A stretch of 64,000 bases of DNA from Timonella corticicola (GCF_042683685.1 NZ_JBHUOP010000003.1:496001-560000), one strand, 5' to 3'. Counted from the first letter of the stretch, positions 9,358 through 18,065 are shown. Translations and numbers: made by a program. Notes: generated from the sequence alone by a model not told the origin.

Positions 9358-9395
9358 GAAAACGAGCCTGCCGCTGGAAAAAGCGGCAGGCTCGT
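9358..9395. terminator. Terminator between convergent GH31 and lipoprotein genes
   Basis: A 14-bp perfect stem (9362-9375 with 9382-9395) with a GGAAAA loop. The T-run is on the minus-strand side (TTTT after the stem), so it best serves the minus-strand lipoprotein/EAL operon, and probably also ends the sugar operon. Confidence 0.8.
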
Positions 9396-9420
9396 CGTCA
9401 AAGAATCACCATCTGATCGA

Positions 9421-10293
9421 CTACAGGTCGGCGTACATCAGCCGAGCGTACGCATGGGTGACCACGTCGGGGACAATAAACGTGAAAAGGACAGTATCTG
9501 AATCCTGGGTTTGAATAACAGTTTTCCGGTCCGTGGCCTCCCCACAGAGCACTTCGTTTTCTTGCTTCCAGTCCGGAGTGCCCTCATCAGGGTCGTTATC
9601 TGTGTTGCCTGATTCGATACCGACTACGAGTTTCGCGGAGGAAAGGCCCTGGCAGTCCAGTTCGATAATCAGGTAACGGTTCTTCTCAACCGCTAAACCG
9701 AGGCCCATTCCTGAGGGCGTGTCTTCGGTTGACTTAGTTCCCGCTACGATTCTGCCGATTTCCGTGTCAGTTACGGGTGGGATCTCGAACGCAGGTATAT
9801 CAGTGACCGTGTCCGTGGGACTGAGGCCGTCAATGTACTCGATGAATGCCCATGCTTTGCCAATGCTTGGTGTGACTTCCTCTAATGAGAGGGTGACTAT
9901 GTCTCCTGTATTGACTTGCCCTGCACGTTGCGTGTCGGAGGTTGGGCCGCATCGTGTTGCGTGCTGTTTCGCTGTATCCGCGATGGTTGTGTTCGCAGAC
10001 ATGACGGAAGTTTCATCTCCGGTGCACTGCAATGTTACGGCTAAGTCGCCATCGCGGGGTGCAATGATTTTGAAATCGGTCGGAGGTTTATCGAGTGCGT
10101 ATGAACGCCCTAACTCGTTGATCGCAGGTTCAGGAACACCGTGTTCAGCCCAGAAGGAGAACTTTGCCGAGGGGGTGGACGCGCTGCTCTGAGTTGGAGC
10201 AGGTGACGGATTGACTGGGCTACATGCTGTAGCCCCTAACACCACTGCAATCGACGCGAGGGGTGCCGCAAACAGTGGGGTCTTTTTGTGCAT
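9421..10293 (-). CDS. Secreted lipoprotein of unknown function, coupled to an EAL gene
   Basis: 290 residues. The signal peptide ends in GATAC with acylated Cys24, followed by a Pro/Ser/Thr linker (NPSPAPTQSSAS). The rest is beta-rich without a recognised domain. ATG at 10293 is only 4 nt after the stop of the EAL gene, so the two are almost certainly translated from one transcript. Two segments read like repeats of a beta-sandwich (DLAVTLQCTGDETSV; YLIIELDCQGLSSAKLVV), each with a Cys, possibly forming disulfides outside the cell. I cannot name a family. Confidence 0.7.
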   Translation of the reverse strand: MHKKTPLFAAPLASIAVVLGATACSPVNPSPAPTQSSASTPSAKFSFWAEHGVPEPAINELGRSYALDKPPTDFKIIAPRDGDLAVTLQCTGDETSVMSANTTIADTAKQHATRCGPTSDTQRAGQVNTGDIVTLSLEEVTPSIGKAWAFIEYIDGLSPTDTVTDIPAFEIPPVTDTEIGRIVAGTKSTEDTPSGMGLGLAVEKNRYLIIELDCQGLSSAKLVVGIESGNTDNDPDEGTPDWKQENEVLCGEATDRKTVIQTQDSDTVLFTFIVPDVVTHAYARLMYADL

Positions 10294-10297
10294 AACC

Positions 10298-11029
10298 CTA
10301 TTTAGCGTCGAACCAGAGCCGTTCTTCAAGTTCCGCGATCGTGGCGGAGATATTCTTGGCGGGCACTGCCGCCGAGAAGTAGTATCCCTGCGCGAGCTCG
10401 CATCCGAGTTCCTGCGCGAAGATGAGTTCCTTGGCGGTTTCCACTCCTTCTGCGAGGAGTAGCGCGCCAGCCTTGCGCGACTCATAGACGAGGCTTTCCA
10501 CACGGTCACGGGCCCAGCCGTGGTGATGCGCACTCATAAGGACGAGGCGATCGAGTTTGACGATGGTCGGCTTGAGATCGTGAATGCGGAACTCATCGTT
10601 GTTGCCGACGCCCGCATCGTCGATGAGCATGAGACAGTCGAGTTCATTGATGCGTTCCCTGAACTCGAGGTCATCACGGATGGGACCAGAGCGTTCGAGT
10701 ACCTCGATTCCCCAACGACGTTCCGGATGCGAGGAGAGTAGCCTCTCGACGGCATTATCGAATACGGTGCATGCGGACATGTTGAGAGTGCACCACAGTT
10801 GTGGTGGGAGCGCCGCAGCCTCACGCACGGCAATTTCGACGAGTGGAACCTCGAGTTGCTCATACCAGCCCTCATTCCGGGCGCGCATGAGCAGCGGCCA
10901 TGGCGAATCGCCCACTGCAGAACGTGCAAGTGCCTCCACCCCGGTGACTCGCCAGTTTTCTAGGTCAACGATCGGTTGAAAGTATGCGGTGAGCCGCGAC
11001 AAGTCTGTTCTGATCTCGGAAATCGCCAT
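10298..11029 (-). CDS. EAL-domain c-di-GMP phosphodiesterase-like protein
   Basis: 243 residues, a stand-alone EAL domain. Motifs in order: YFQPIVDLE, E32-A33-L34 (EALAR), NMS (metal-binding Asn), EVLERSG in place of the usual ELTE/EITE, IDDAGVGN in place of DDFGxGxS, KLDR, EGVET and QGYYFS. Most metal and substrate ligands are kept, so activity hydrolysing c-di-GMP to pGpG is plausible, but the altered loop 6 (DDAG, no GxS) could weaken dimerisation or catalysis. A strong AAAGGAGGGGG site precedes the ATG. It is divergent from a GGDEF gene and followed by a lipoprotein gene. Confidence 0.88.
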   Translation of the reverse strand: MAISEIRTDLSRLTAYFQPIVDLENWRVTGVEALARSAVGDSPWPLLMRARNEGWYEQLEVPLVEIAVREAAALPPQLWCTLNMSACTVFDNAVERLLSSHPERRWGIEVLERSGPIRDDLEFRERINELDCLMLIDDAGVGNNDEFRIHDLKPTIVKLDRLVLMSAHHHGWARDRVESLVYESRKAGALLLAEGVETAKELIFAQELGCELAQGYYFSAAVPAKNISATIAELEERLWFDAK

Positions 11030-11177
11030 ATGATTTTCACCCCCTCCTTTACGACTCTACAGGGCTAACTTTCTGCAGGCCAGACCTAAGTGGATCAGGC
11101 TAGCATCCTCTTCTATTTAGAAACATGGGAAGCACTCCCCAATAATGCGATATATTGTGCCCCACTGCAGGATTTGA

Positions 11178-12191
11178 ATGGAGCGGCGTCCTATGGATAA
11201 ACGTGCAATGGAGCGCATATATAAAAGACTACTTGGACGAAGTTCAACATACTCCTCAGTGAGCGCTCTCTTAGCAGGCCTCCTTAGCGTGTCGCTGATA
11301 ATGAACTTGCTTGGCCCTAGAAAAGATCTCGTCGTGACTCTAGGTAATGTGGGCGTGCTCCTGCTCATGTGCATGGGATTTGGGCTTTACGCGATCATTA
11401 AGGGTAAGAACTTATCGCACAAGGCCGGGTTGCTCTTCGTGGCTGCTCATGGCGTACTCTCTGCTGGAGTGCTGGGGTTTACCCATGATTATCTGCGCGC
11501 AGTTGCCGTACTGCAGGAAATGCCGTTGATCGCCATCTATCTTGCGTGGTTCTATCCGCGTGGGACCGCCCGAAAAACGATGTTCGTCTATGCGAGCGTG
11601 ATCGTTTTTGTCAGCATAATCGGACCTTCTGGCTACCTCAAGGGTTTCAGCACTTGGCATGAGGTGGTGCGCCTTGTTGTGTTCCTCGCGCTGTCCATGG
11701 AACTCGGCTATCTGTGGCGGCGGCGAGTTGACAGCGACAACCAAATCGACATGTTGACGGGAGTGCTGACCCGGGGCGGTCTGAACGTTCATGCTCAGCG
11801 AGAAATCGCACGTGCCAATAGATACGACACGCCACTCTCGTTTGTTGTTGTTGACCTAGACGATTTCAAAGATGTGAATGACACTTCTGGTCACACCATG
11901 GGCGACCGCGTATTGACGCAGGTAGCTGAAGAGTTGAGAACTAGTGTCAGAACCACGGACTTGGTGTTTCGAGTTGGCGGAGATGAGTTCGTCTTGTTAC
12001 TGCCGCACACTTCCCTGGAACAGGCATCGCAGCTTGTGAACAGGCTACGTTCGCAGGCATCCCATCCATGGTCTTGGGGTGCTACGCAGTTGCGTCCCGG
12101 TGACACGGTGGAATCAATGAGTATTCGTGCAGACTACAGCATGTATCGAGACAAGAAGAGGCGGCATAACGAATCTCAGAACGGACAGTAA
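11178..12191 (+). CDS. Membrane-bound GGDEF diguanylate cyclase
   Basis: 337 residues. The N-terminal half has about six hydrophobic helices (residues ~25-180), followed by a GGDEF domain with the intact signature VGGDEF (~267-271) and an inhibitory RxxD I-site (RTTD) exactly five residues before it. The domain start QIDMLTGVLTRGGLN is typical. The C-terminus is short and ends in a basic stretch (MYRDKKRRHN). Starts at 11178 and 11193 are both possible; AGGA precedes the first. It makes c-di-GMP from two GTP and is expected to respond through its membrane sensor. It stands back to back with the EAL operon. Confidence 0.9.
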   Translation: MERRPMDKRAMERIYKRLLGRSSTYSSVSALLAGLLSVSLIMNLLGPRKDLVVTLGNVGVLLLMCMGFGLYAIIKGKNLSHKAGLLFVAAHGVLSAGVLGFTHDYLRAVAVLQEMPLIAIYLAWFYPRGTARKTMFVYASVIVFVSIIGPSGYLKGFSTWHEVVRLVVFLALSMELGYLWRRRVDSDNQIDMLTGVLTRGGLNVHAQREIARANRYDTPLSFVVVDLDDFKDVNDTSGHTMGDRVLTQVAEELRTSVRTTDLVFRVGGDEFVLLLPHTSLEQASQLVNRLRSQASHPWSWGATQLRPGDTVESMSIRADYSMYRDKKRRHNESQNGQ

Positions 12192-12213
12192 ACTTCCGTA
12201 ACCACTTACCCGC

Positions 12214-12273
12214 ATGGTGGTCTTCTGGGATTAGGACGGTTCTTCTTGGTTGGTGATTCCGGAAAATCACCAT
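12214..12273 (-). repeat. 60-bp palindromic element, family A copy 1
   Basis: Outer arms read ATGGTG...CACCAT around a conserved CCGGGAT/AACCAAGAA core. Reversed, it matches copies at 21186, 25328 and 59510 over the same 60 bp. Confidence 0.8.
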
Positions 12274-12364
12274 GTTGGTGTGGGATTGATGGACGTTCGG
12301 TTAGATTGACGACGATTCCTCCGGCTGGGGTAATGTCTGTCCCGACCCAGCATGTCTGGGAGGC

Positions 12365-13855
12365 CTAGGGGAGTGGCCGGGTTTCCTTGCTTGCGTTTGG
12401 TGCCGGAATGTCGATCGTGGGATGGGGAGGTTCGATCTCTCCTGGAGTGCCTGGTGCGGCGGGGGCGTCGGTGGCCTCGTCATCGGGTGCGATCTGCTCG
12501 CGGGCGGTCTTGGCCCACGTGCGAGCACCGGTGAGTTGTCGGAACAGTGCCCGATACACAACCGGATAGATGATCCACGAGTACATGAGATACACATGTG
12601 CAAACAGAACATTGATCAAAAAGCCCTTGAGTCCACGCCGTCGCCGTGTGAAGAGCACCCCAACCATGCTGGGCATGGCCGCGAACGTGTACAAGATGAT
12701 CGCGAACAGGATTGACCAGCGTGGCTCCACGATCTGCAGCGCCAAAAACGCGAAGGACATCACGAGCACCATGCCGAGCCACGCCTGAACGAGAGGCGTC
12801 AGCAGATACCAGAACTGATCGAGTTTGGCGGAAAACGGCAAGCCCCTGTTCCGTAGCGAGGGGCGGATCAGATCGAACACCTGCCAGGTCCCCTGAGACC
12901 AGCGGGTGCGCTGACGCATGAGCGCGCGCAGGGAGTTCAGTCCCTGCTGGTTGATGGTGACCTCGGTGGACTGTTCGCCGCGCCATCCGGCATGCATCAT
13001 GCGCAGGCCGATGTCCTGGTCCTCGGTCAGGCGCCCCGAGGCCCAGGGGCCAACGCGTCCGTGCGGGTCAGGAACGGCAACGGAGTCGAGCGCCGCGAGC
13101 CGGTTGAACTGGCCGTTTCCGCCCATGTTGGCTGTGCCCCAGCCGGTGCGACCAAGCTGGAAGATCGTGCCGAACACCCCGAACTCGATGTCTTGGGCGA
13201 GGGTCAGCAGCGAGGTGCGGTTGTAGATGCGCACCTGGGATTGGACTCCACCCACGAGGGAGTTCGTGAAATGCCTGGCCACGCGTCCTGCGGTCGGGTC
13301 GAGTCGGCCATCCGCATCGACGATCGTGACGATGACCTTGTGTGGGTCCCAGTCCTTGTAGATCCCCTCGGAGAGAACCCTCGAGTGTAGGAAGCGCCAG
13401 GCGTCGTTGAGTGCCTCGGATTTCCCCTGCCGTGCGTTTGGGTGCACGCGGGTCAGTACGGTGAGGCGTTCGATCTCGTTTTGTAGCGCGGCGAGGATTT
13501 CACCGGTGTCGTCATCGGAACCGTCGTTGATGACGAGGATGCGTGCGTGTGTGACGTCGACCTGGTTGAGTCGCTGCACGGAGTCCGCAATGGTCACGGC
13601 CTCGTTGAGCGCCGGGACCATGAAGACCCATAGGAAATCTGCTTCATGCTCTGCAGGGTCGATCTGTTTTCGCTTGAGGTTCAGCGCGTGGGCGAACTGC
13701 CTCTGGGTTTTGAAGAGGAGCACCCCGAGTGACACGAATGAGGTCAAGATCATGAACAGCGCAACCCAGAAGAGCGGGATCGCCCAGATGGGCAGCCCCG
13801 CGTAGAGTTCCGCCACGAATGCAAGTGCGGTGCGCAGCCAGGAAAGGCTATTCAT
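12365..13855 (-). CDS. Processive family-2 glycosyltransferase (hyaluronan/cellulose-synthase-like)
   Basis: 496 residues. One to two N-terminal membrane helices, a cytosolic GT2 domain and four C-terminal helices, then a Pro/Asp/Glu-rich tail. GT2 motifs: LVINDGSDDDTGE (UDP-sugar binding), VDADGRL (~177, DxD-like), TEDQDIGLRM (~275, catalytic TED) and QRTRW (~313), the Q(Q/R)xRW motif of processive polymer-extruding enzymes. The ATG overlaps the epimerase stop by 8 nt, so both are one operon. With UDP-ManNAc as the product of the partner, the polymer may contain ManNAc or GlcNAc; that is inference. No PilZ domain is visible. Confidence 0.88.
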   Translation of the reverse strand: MNSLSWLRTALAFVAELYAGLPIWAIPLFWVALFMILTSFVSLGVLLFKTQRQFAHALNLKRKQIDPAEHEADFLWVFMVPALNEAVTIADSVQRLNQVDVTHARILVINDGSDDDTGEILAALQNEIERLTVLTRVHPNARQGKSEALNDAWRFLHSRVLSEGIYKDWDPHKVIVTIVDADGRLDPTAGRVARHFTNSLVGGVQSQVRIYNRTSLLTLAQDIEFGVFGTIFQLGRTGWGTANMGGNGQFNRLAALDSVAVPDPHGRVGPWASGRLTEDQDIGLRMMHAGWRGEQSTEVTINQQGLNSLRALMRQRTRWSQGTWQVFDLIRPSLRNRGLPFSAKLDQFWYLLTPLVQAWLGMVLVMSFAFLALQIVEPRWSILFAIILYTFAAMPSMVGVLFTRRRRGLKGFLINVLFAHVYLMYSWIIYPVVYRALFRQLTGARTWAKTAREQIAPDDEATDAPAAPGTPGEIEPPHPTIDIPAPNASKETRPLP

Positions 13856-15152
13856 GACTGAAATCTAACCCCAACCTGCGTGATACCGCAGTGCGAATCT
13901 CGCTGCTCTGGAAGTTCTCCGGCGGTGGACCGTCAAGGAAGATATGGTCGAGCGCTGCAACGATGCGCTGGGACGCAAGACCGTCTCCATAGGGGTTCTT
14001 GTGGCCGGACCTGCGAGCATACTCGGCCGGATCGTCGAGAAGCGTGCGTGCTTCGGCCACGATGGTGGCCGGGTCAGTGCCGACGAGCAGTAGAGTCCCA
14101 GCCTCGACTCCCTCTTGGCGTTCGGTTGTGTTGCGTGCGACAAGGACCGGGGTGCCGAGTGCGGGAGCCTCTTCTTGGATGCCGCCGGAATCGGTGATGA
14201 TGATGCGGGCGACCGACATGAGCTTCGCAAAGGAGAGATAGTCGCGTGGGCCCACGAGATACATGTTGGCCTGGGTGGAGAGGGTTTCGAGCATGGGTGC
14301 TCGTGCGATGGGGTTGGGGTGCATCGGAACCACGAAGTCGGCATCGTTGTAGATATCGGACAGTTCCCTGATTGCGTTCGCGATGTTCTGCAAACCCTCG
14401 CCCCAGTTTTCGCGGCGGTGTGCAGTCACAAGCACGAGCCGACGCTCGGGGTTGGCTGCTGCGTGGCCCTCTGCATCGAGGTAGGTGGCCTCGAGAGATT
14501 CCAGGCCTTCACCGAACCCTCCGCCCTGTTCGGTCGCCCAGTGCAGCATGTCGATGGAGGTGTTTCCGGTGACTAGGATGCGGTCGTAGTCCACGCCCTC
14601 GCGCACTAGATTCATCTTGTTGGCCGTGGTCGGCGCAAGATGTAGGGCCGCGATGCGGGAGATGAGTTGGCGGTTGCCCTCCTCCGGGAATGGGGAGAGT
14701 AGGTTGGATGTGCGTAGTCCTGCCTCGACGTGCACCACGGGGATCTGCAGGTTGAATGCCGCAACTGCAGCGGCCATGGCGGAACTCGTGTCACCGTGGA
14801 CGAGGCACACCTGGGCGCCGTGCACTGAACGGCGTCCGGAGTCCTGGTATTCGGCAGGGAGGGTTTCGGAGGACCAGATGCGGTCGATGCCCACCATGAT
14901 GCGCGCAACGACCTCGTTGAGCGAGGGACGGCGGTCATCAACCGGTGCCGATGCCCGCAGGTTGACGTCGAGACGTAGGCCGGAAGCGGTAATGAGGTCT
15001 TCGACCATGTCCGTGTGCTGGCCTGTGCTGACCACAACGGGCCGGAACTTTCCCGAATCCTGTAGGGCGCGGATGACGGGGATCATCTTGATGGCCTCTG
15101 GCCGGGTTCCAAAGACGACGAGGACGCGGGTGCGATCTGCGTAGGGGATCAT
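13848..15152 (-). CDS. wecB: UDP-N-acetylglucosamine 2-epimerase, non-hydrolysing
   Basis: 434 residues, slightly longer than the usual ~370-380. GT-B-like fold with VVFGTRPEAIKMIPVI at the N-terminus, HVEAGLRTSN, VTAHRRENWGEGL and TDSGGIQEEAPALGTPVLV, all diagnostic of the WecB family, which interconverts UDP-GlcNAc and UDP-ManNAc. The start has GAGGAG shortly upstream. It is first in a two-gene operon with the processive glycosyltransferase and very likely supplies its sugar nucleotide. Confidence 0.93.
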   Translation of the reverse strand: MIPYADRTRVLVVFGTRPEAIKMIPVIRALQDSGKFRPVVVSTGQHTDMVEDLITASGLRLDVNLRASAPVDDRRPSLNEVVARIMVGIDRIWSSETLPAEYQDSGRRSVHGAQVCLVHGDTSSAMAAAVAAFNLQIPVVHVEAGLRTSNLLSPFPEEGNRQLISRIAALHLAPTTANKMNLVREGVDYDRILVTGNTSIDMLHWATEQGGGFGEGLESLEATYLDAEGHAAANPERRLVLVTAHRRENWGEGLQNIANAIRELSDIYNDADFVVPMHPNPIARAPMLETLSTQANMYLVGPRDYLSFAKLMSVARIIITDSGGIQEEAPALGTPVLVARNTTERQEGVEAGTLLLVGTDPATIVAEARTLLDDPAEYARRSGHKNPYGDGLASQRIVAALDHIFLDGPPPENFQSSEIRTAVSRRLGLDFSHE

Positions 15153-15336
15153 GGGTGCTCCTCGAGCGCATGCTCTTCCGATGGATGGACAGGTGCGGCA
15201 ACTACCTACGCGCCCTTACCTATCCAATCGGTAACTTGTGGGGGTTCTTGAAGTGTAGAGCCAAAAAGTTATTGGCGCCTGTGAGTGCGTACTGATGATC
15301 GAGGGAGATTGTTCACAAGTGCACGAGGTTGTTGGG

Positions 15337-15405
15337 TCGATGGGACCAAAATGTTCCGGGTGGGCTAAAAGGTTTTGGGTATTCGGACGAAAAATGCCCC
15401 ATCGA
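15337..15405 (+). repeat. 69-bp palindromic element, family F copy 1
   Basis: TCGATGGG at the left end is exactly mirrored by CCCATCGA at the right. The internal pattern CCGGGTG plus CGGAC-GAAAAATG aligns with four other copies (19204, 24687, 25178, 38474) at constant length. Confidence 0.75.
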
Positions 15406-15446
15406 TCGTGGGGTGCGGATCACAGGGGTGCCACCTTGTGTGCAAT

Positions 15447-15462
15447 ATACCCCTGGGGGTAT
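15447..15462. promoter_or_regulatory. CsoR/CstR-type operator
   Basis: ATACCCCTGGGGGTAT is a near-perfect inverted repeat with the G/C-tract flanked by ATA/TAT that typifies CsoR-family operators. It lies ~47 bp before the start of the CoA-disulfide reductase gene, whose downstream neighbour encodes a CsoR-family repressor. Confidence 0.85.
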
Positions 15463-15508
15463 TCTCGTTCTTGGTTGAGAACCACACACCAGCGGAAGGC
15501 GCAACCAC

Positions 15509-17206
15509 ATGAGAATCGTGATCGTAGGCGGAGTGGCCGGAGGCATGAGTGCAGCAGCCCGCGCCCGACGCCTGAGCGAATCGGCTGAAATCATCGTGCT
15601 CGAACGCGGCCAGCACCCATCCTTCGCAAACTGCGGCCTGCCCTACTACGTGGGCGGAGAAATCGAGGACAAGTCCAAACTCCTCGTACAGACCCCGCAG
15701 TCACTGCGCGCCTCACTCAACCTGGACGTGCGTATTGGTCACAACGTCACCGCCATTGACTCGGAAACGAAAACAGTCACCGCGCACACCGCGGACGGCC
15801 CGGTTGTGATCAGCTACGATGCGCTCATCCTCGCACCAGGCGCTCGGGCACTCACCTTGCCGATTCCGGGAATTGACTCGCCCCGTGTCACCACACTGCG
15901 GACTGTCGACGATGCGGTCGCTCTCCGCGAACAGGTCACCTCCCAGATCGGTTCCGCTGGGCAGGACGCCAACGATGCGCACGCAGTGGTCATCGGCGCG
16001 GGATTCATTGGGCTCGAAGCTGCGGAGGCTCTGGCGCTCGCAGGTTACAAGGTATCCGCGATTGAGCGTGCCCCACACGTATTGCCTCCCGCTGAGGTTG
16101 AGGTGGCAAGTCAGGTTCGGCTCGAACTCGAACGTCTAGGCATGGACGTGTACGAAGATGCCGAGATCACCTCGATTACCAACGGCGGCAGCAACTCCGA
16201 TGTGGTCAACCTTGGTACAGGCGAAACCATCCCCGCGCACATCATCGTGCTCTCCGCTGGCGTTACCCCAGACACGGACTTCCTCGACGGATCGGGCGTT
16301 GAACTCGACAACCGGGCCATCGTGGCCGACGCACACGGACGTACCAGTGTGCAGGGGATCTGGGCGGTCGGTGATGCAACCGTCCAGACCGACAAGGTCA
16401 CCGGGGCCCGACGGCCAGTCATGCTCGCCGGTCCCGCCAACCGCGCCGGACGGCTCGTCGCAGATGACATCCTCAACCCCGACGCTGCGCGCGAGATCCC
16501 TGCAACCCTCGGAACCGCAATCGTGCGCGTTGGAGAACTGACCGCAGCCATGACCGGTGCCAATTCCCGCAGTCTCACGGCGGCAGGCGTCGCGTTCCAT
16601 ACTCTGCACCTGCATCCGAACAACCATGCCGGATACTTCCCCGGAGCCACCGGCCTGCACCTGACCGTACACGTACGCGAAGATGACGGGCTGCTGCTGG
16701 GTGCCCAGATCGTCGGCAATGAGGGCGCTGACAAGCGCATTGACGTGCTCGCCACGGCGATCCGGGCGGGCCTGACCGCACCAGAACTCATCGACCTCGA
16801 CCTCGCCTACGCGCCACCATACGGGTCCGCCAAGGACCCAGTGAACTTCGCGGGAATGGTCGCCGAGAACGTGCTGACCGATCAACTCGCCCTGTGGTAT
16901 CCGCACGAATACTTAAGTTTCGGGGACGACGTGCTCGTGCTCGACGTGCGCACCGCCGCCGAATGGGCAACCGGACATCTGCCAACCGCCCACCATGTTC
17001 CGCACACCGAACTGCGTGATCGCCTTGCCGAGGTGAGCGAGCTTGCACAGGGGCGGAGAATCCGTGTGACCTGCCAGTCCGGTGTGCGCTCCTACATCGC
17101 CCACCGCATACTCACCGAGGCCGGATTCGACAGCGCGTCCCTCTCGGGTGGCATGATCACCTATAAGGCGATCATGGGGATCGACGATCTGGTCACCGGT
17201 AACTGA
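15509..17206 (+). CDS. CoA-disulfide reductase with C-terminal rhodanese domain
   Basis: 565 residues, the usual length of CoADR-RHD fusions. N-terminal FAD/NAD(P)H disulfide reductase with GGVAGGMSAAARAR and the single active-site Cys42 in FANCGLPYYVGGEI. A second nucleotide-binding motif VIGAGFIGLEAAEAL and FAD-binding GIWAVGDA follow. The C-terminal rhodanese domain carries active-site loop CQSGVRS (~residue 522). Such fusions reduce CoA disulfides, polysulfides or CoA persulfides. The operator upstream and the CstR-like gene downstream support a role in reactive-sulfur control. Confidence 0.92.
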   Translation: MRIVIVGGVAGGMSAAARARRLSESAEIIVLERGQHPSFANCGLPYYVGGEIEDKSKLLVQTPQSLRASLNLDVRIGHNVTAIDSETKTVTAHTADGPVVISYDALILAPGARALTLPIPGIDSPRVTTLRTVDDAVALREQVTSQIGSAGQDANDAHAVVIGAGFIGLEAAEALALAGYKVSAIERAPHVLPPAEVEVASQVRLELERLGMDVYEDAEITSITNGGSNSDVVNLGTGETIPAHIIVLSAGVTPDTDFLDGSGVELDNRAIVADAHGRTSVQGIWAVGDATVQTDKVTGARRPVMLAGPANRAGRLVADDILNPDAAREIPATLGTAIVRVGELTAAMTGANSRSLTAAGVAFHTLHLHPNNHAGYFPGATGLHLTVHVREDDGLLLGAQIVGNEGADKRIDVLATAIRAGLTAPELIDLDLAYAPPYGSAKDPVNFAGMVAENVLTDQLALWYPHEYLSFGDDVLVLDVRTAAEWATGHLPTAHHVPHTELRDRLAEVSELAQGRRIRVTCQSGVRSYIAHRILTEAGFDSASLSGGMITYKAIMGIDDLVTGN

Positions 17207-17266
17207 CCTGGCAGGGAACAACCGGCGGACACGGCTTGCGTGAGAACGAAAACGAGAGAGGGAAAC

Positions 17267-17557
17267 ATGTTTGAGGGACAAGAAGAGGCGCAGCGCAAAA
17301 TCCTCAACCGACTCAAGCGGGCGCGCGGACAACTCGACGCGGTCATAGGCGCGGTTGAATCCGGTGCACCATGCCGAGACGTGGTCACTCAACTTTCGGC
17401 GACCTCGTCCGCCCTGGACCGTGCGGGATTCGCAATCGTGTCCACCGCGATGAGGGAATGCGTCGTCTCGGATGAGGGGCTCAAGGAAGCCGGAGACGAC
17501 TCAGGCGAAAAGCTGACCATCGATGAACTCGAAAAACTATTCATGATGCTCGCCTGA
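17267..17557 (+). CDS. CsoR/CstR-family repressor, persulfide-sensor type
   Basis: 96 residues, all-helical CsoR-family fold with LNRLKRARGQLDAVIGAVESG. Both conserved cysteines are present (Cys36 and Cys65), but the copper-ligand His at position 61 is Ala. This matches CstR-like persulfide sensors rather than Cu(I)-sensing CsoR. ATG at 17267 follows GAGAGAGGG; an in-frame upstream start lacks one. It probably binds the ATACCCC-type operator at 15447 and is derepressed when a Cys36-Cys65 di- or polysulfide link forms between subunits. Confidence 0.88.
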   Translation: MFEGQEEAQRKILNRLKRARGQLDAVIGAVESGAPCRDVVTQLSATSSALDRAGFAIVSTAMRECVVSDEGLKEAGDDSGEKLTIDELEKLFMMLA

Positions 17558-17593
17558 GCGGCGTGCGTCACCCAACGAGAAAGAAGACTCCCC

Positions 17594-17785
17594 ATGTGTC
17601 GACCAGTCAACTGTAGGGAATGCGGAAAGACCACCTGGGCGGGCTGCGGCCAGCACATAGACTCCGTCAAGGCTCAGGTACCCGCAGGCCAGTGGTGCAC
17701 CGGCCACTCGAGGACGGTGAAGACCGGGGCTCAGGGAGGAGACCCGCAGCAGCGGGGGTTCCTCGCACGCCTGTTTGGCCGCTGA
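17594..17785 (+). CDS. Small cysteine-rich protein, possible zinc ribbon
   Basis: 63 residues with five cysteines; the pattern begins MCRPVNCRECGKTTWAGCGQH and ends with QWCTGH. The Cys pairs and the His suggest metal binding. Starts with this composition are common small actinobacterial proteins as I remember them, without assigned function. It follows the CstR-like gene by 36 nt and could share its transcript. The C-terminal half is low-complexity. Confidence 0.65.
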   Translation: MCRPVNCRECGKTTWAGCGQHIDSVKAQVPAGQWCTGHSRTVKTGAQGGDPQQRGFLARLFGR

Positions 17786-17875
17786 TCCCTGCAATCCGAA
17801 CCTCCTAGCTCCTCAACCCCTAACCCTTCAACTACCTAGATCCTGAACCCTGCGGCCTACCTCCGCGGCCTTGAT

Positions 17876-17944
17876 CGAACTCAGGCATTTACCCGCGAGA
17901 TCAGCCCGCTACAGGTTGATCTCGCGGGTAAATACCTGAGTTCG
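17876..17944. repeat. 69-bp palindromic element, family E copy 1
   Basis: Arms CGAACTCAGG / CCTGAGTTCG enclose TTTACCCGCGAGATCA and its complement. The same design at 40139-40207 has the same length. It sits after the small Cys-rich gene and could end or stabilise that transcript. Confidence 0.75.
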
Positions 17945-18065
17945 GCGAAGCGGATAGGCGTGGACAAGGCCCTGAGAGGGATAAGCGCAGGAATCTCGCG
18001 TATCTTCACGCAGTTTCCACCCGTTCTGACCGGCTGCGAAGTGCTGGTCGTGGAAGAATGGCCGT

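Larger units (their letters stand above)
15153..15508. other. Gene-free 356-bp region with repeat and CsoR/CstR-type operator
   Basis: It lies between divergent wecB and the CoA-disulfide reductase gene. It holds one 69-bp family-F palindrome (15337-15405) and an operator (15447-15462); no credible gene. Confidence 0.7.
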
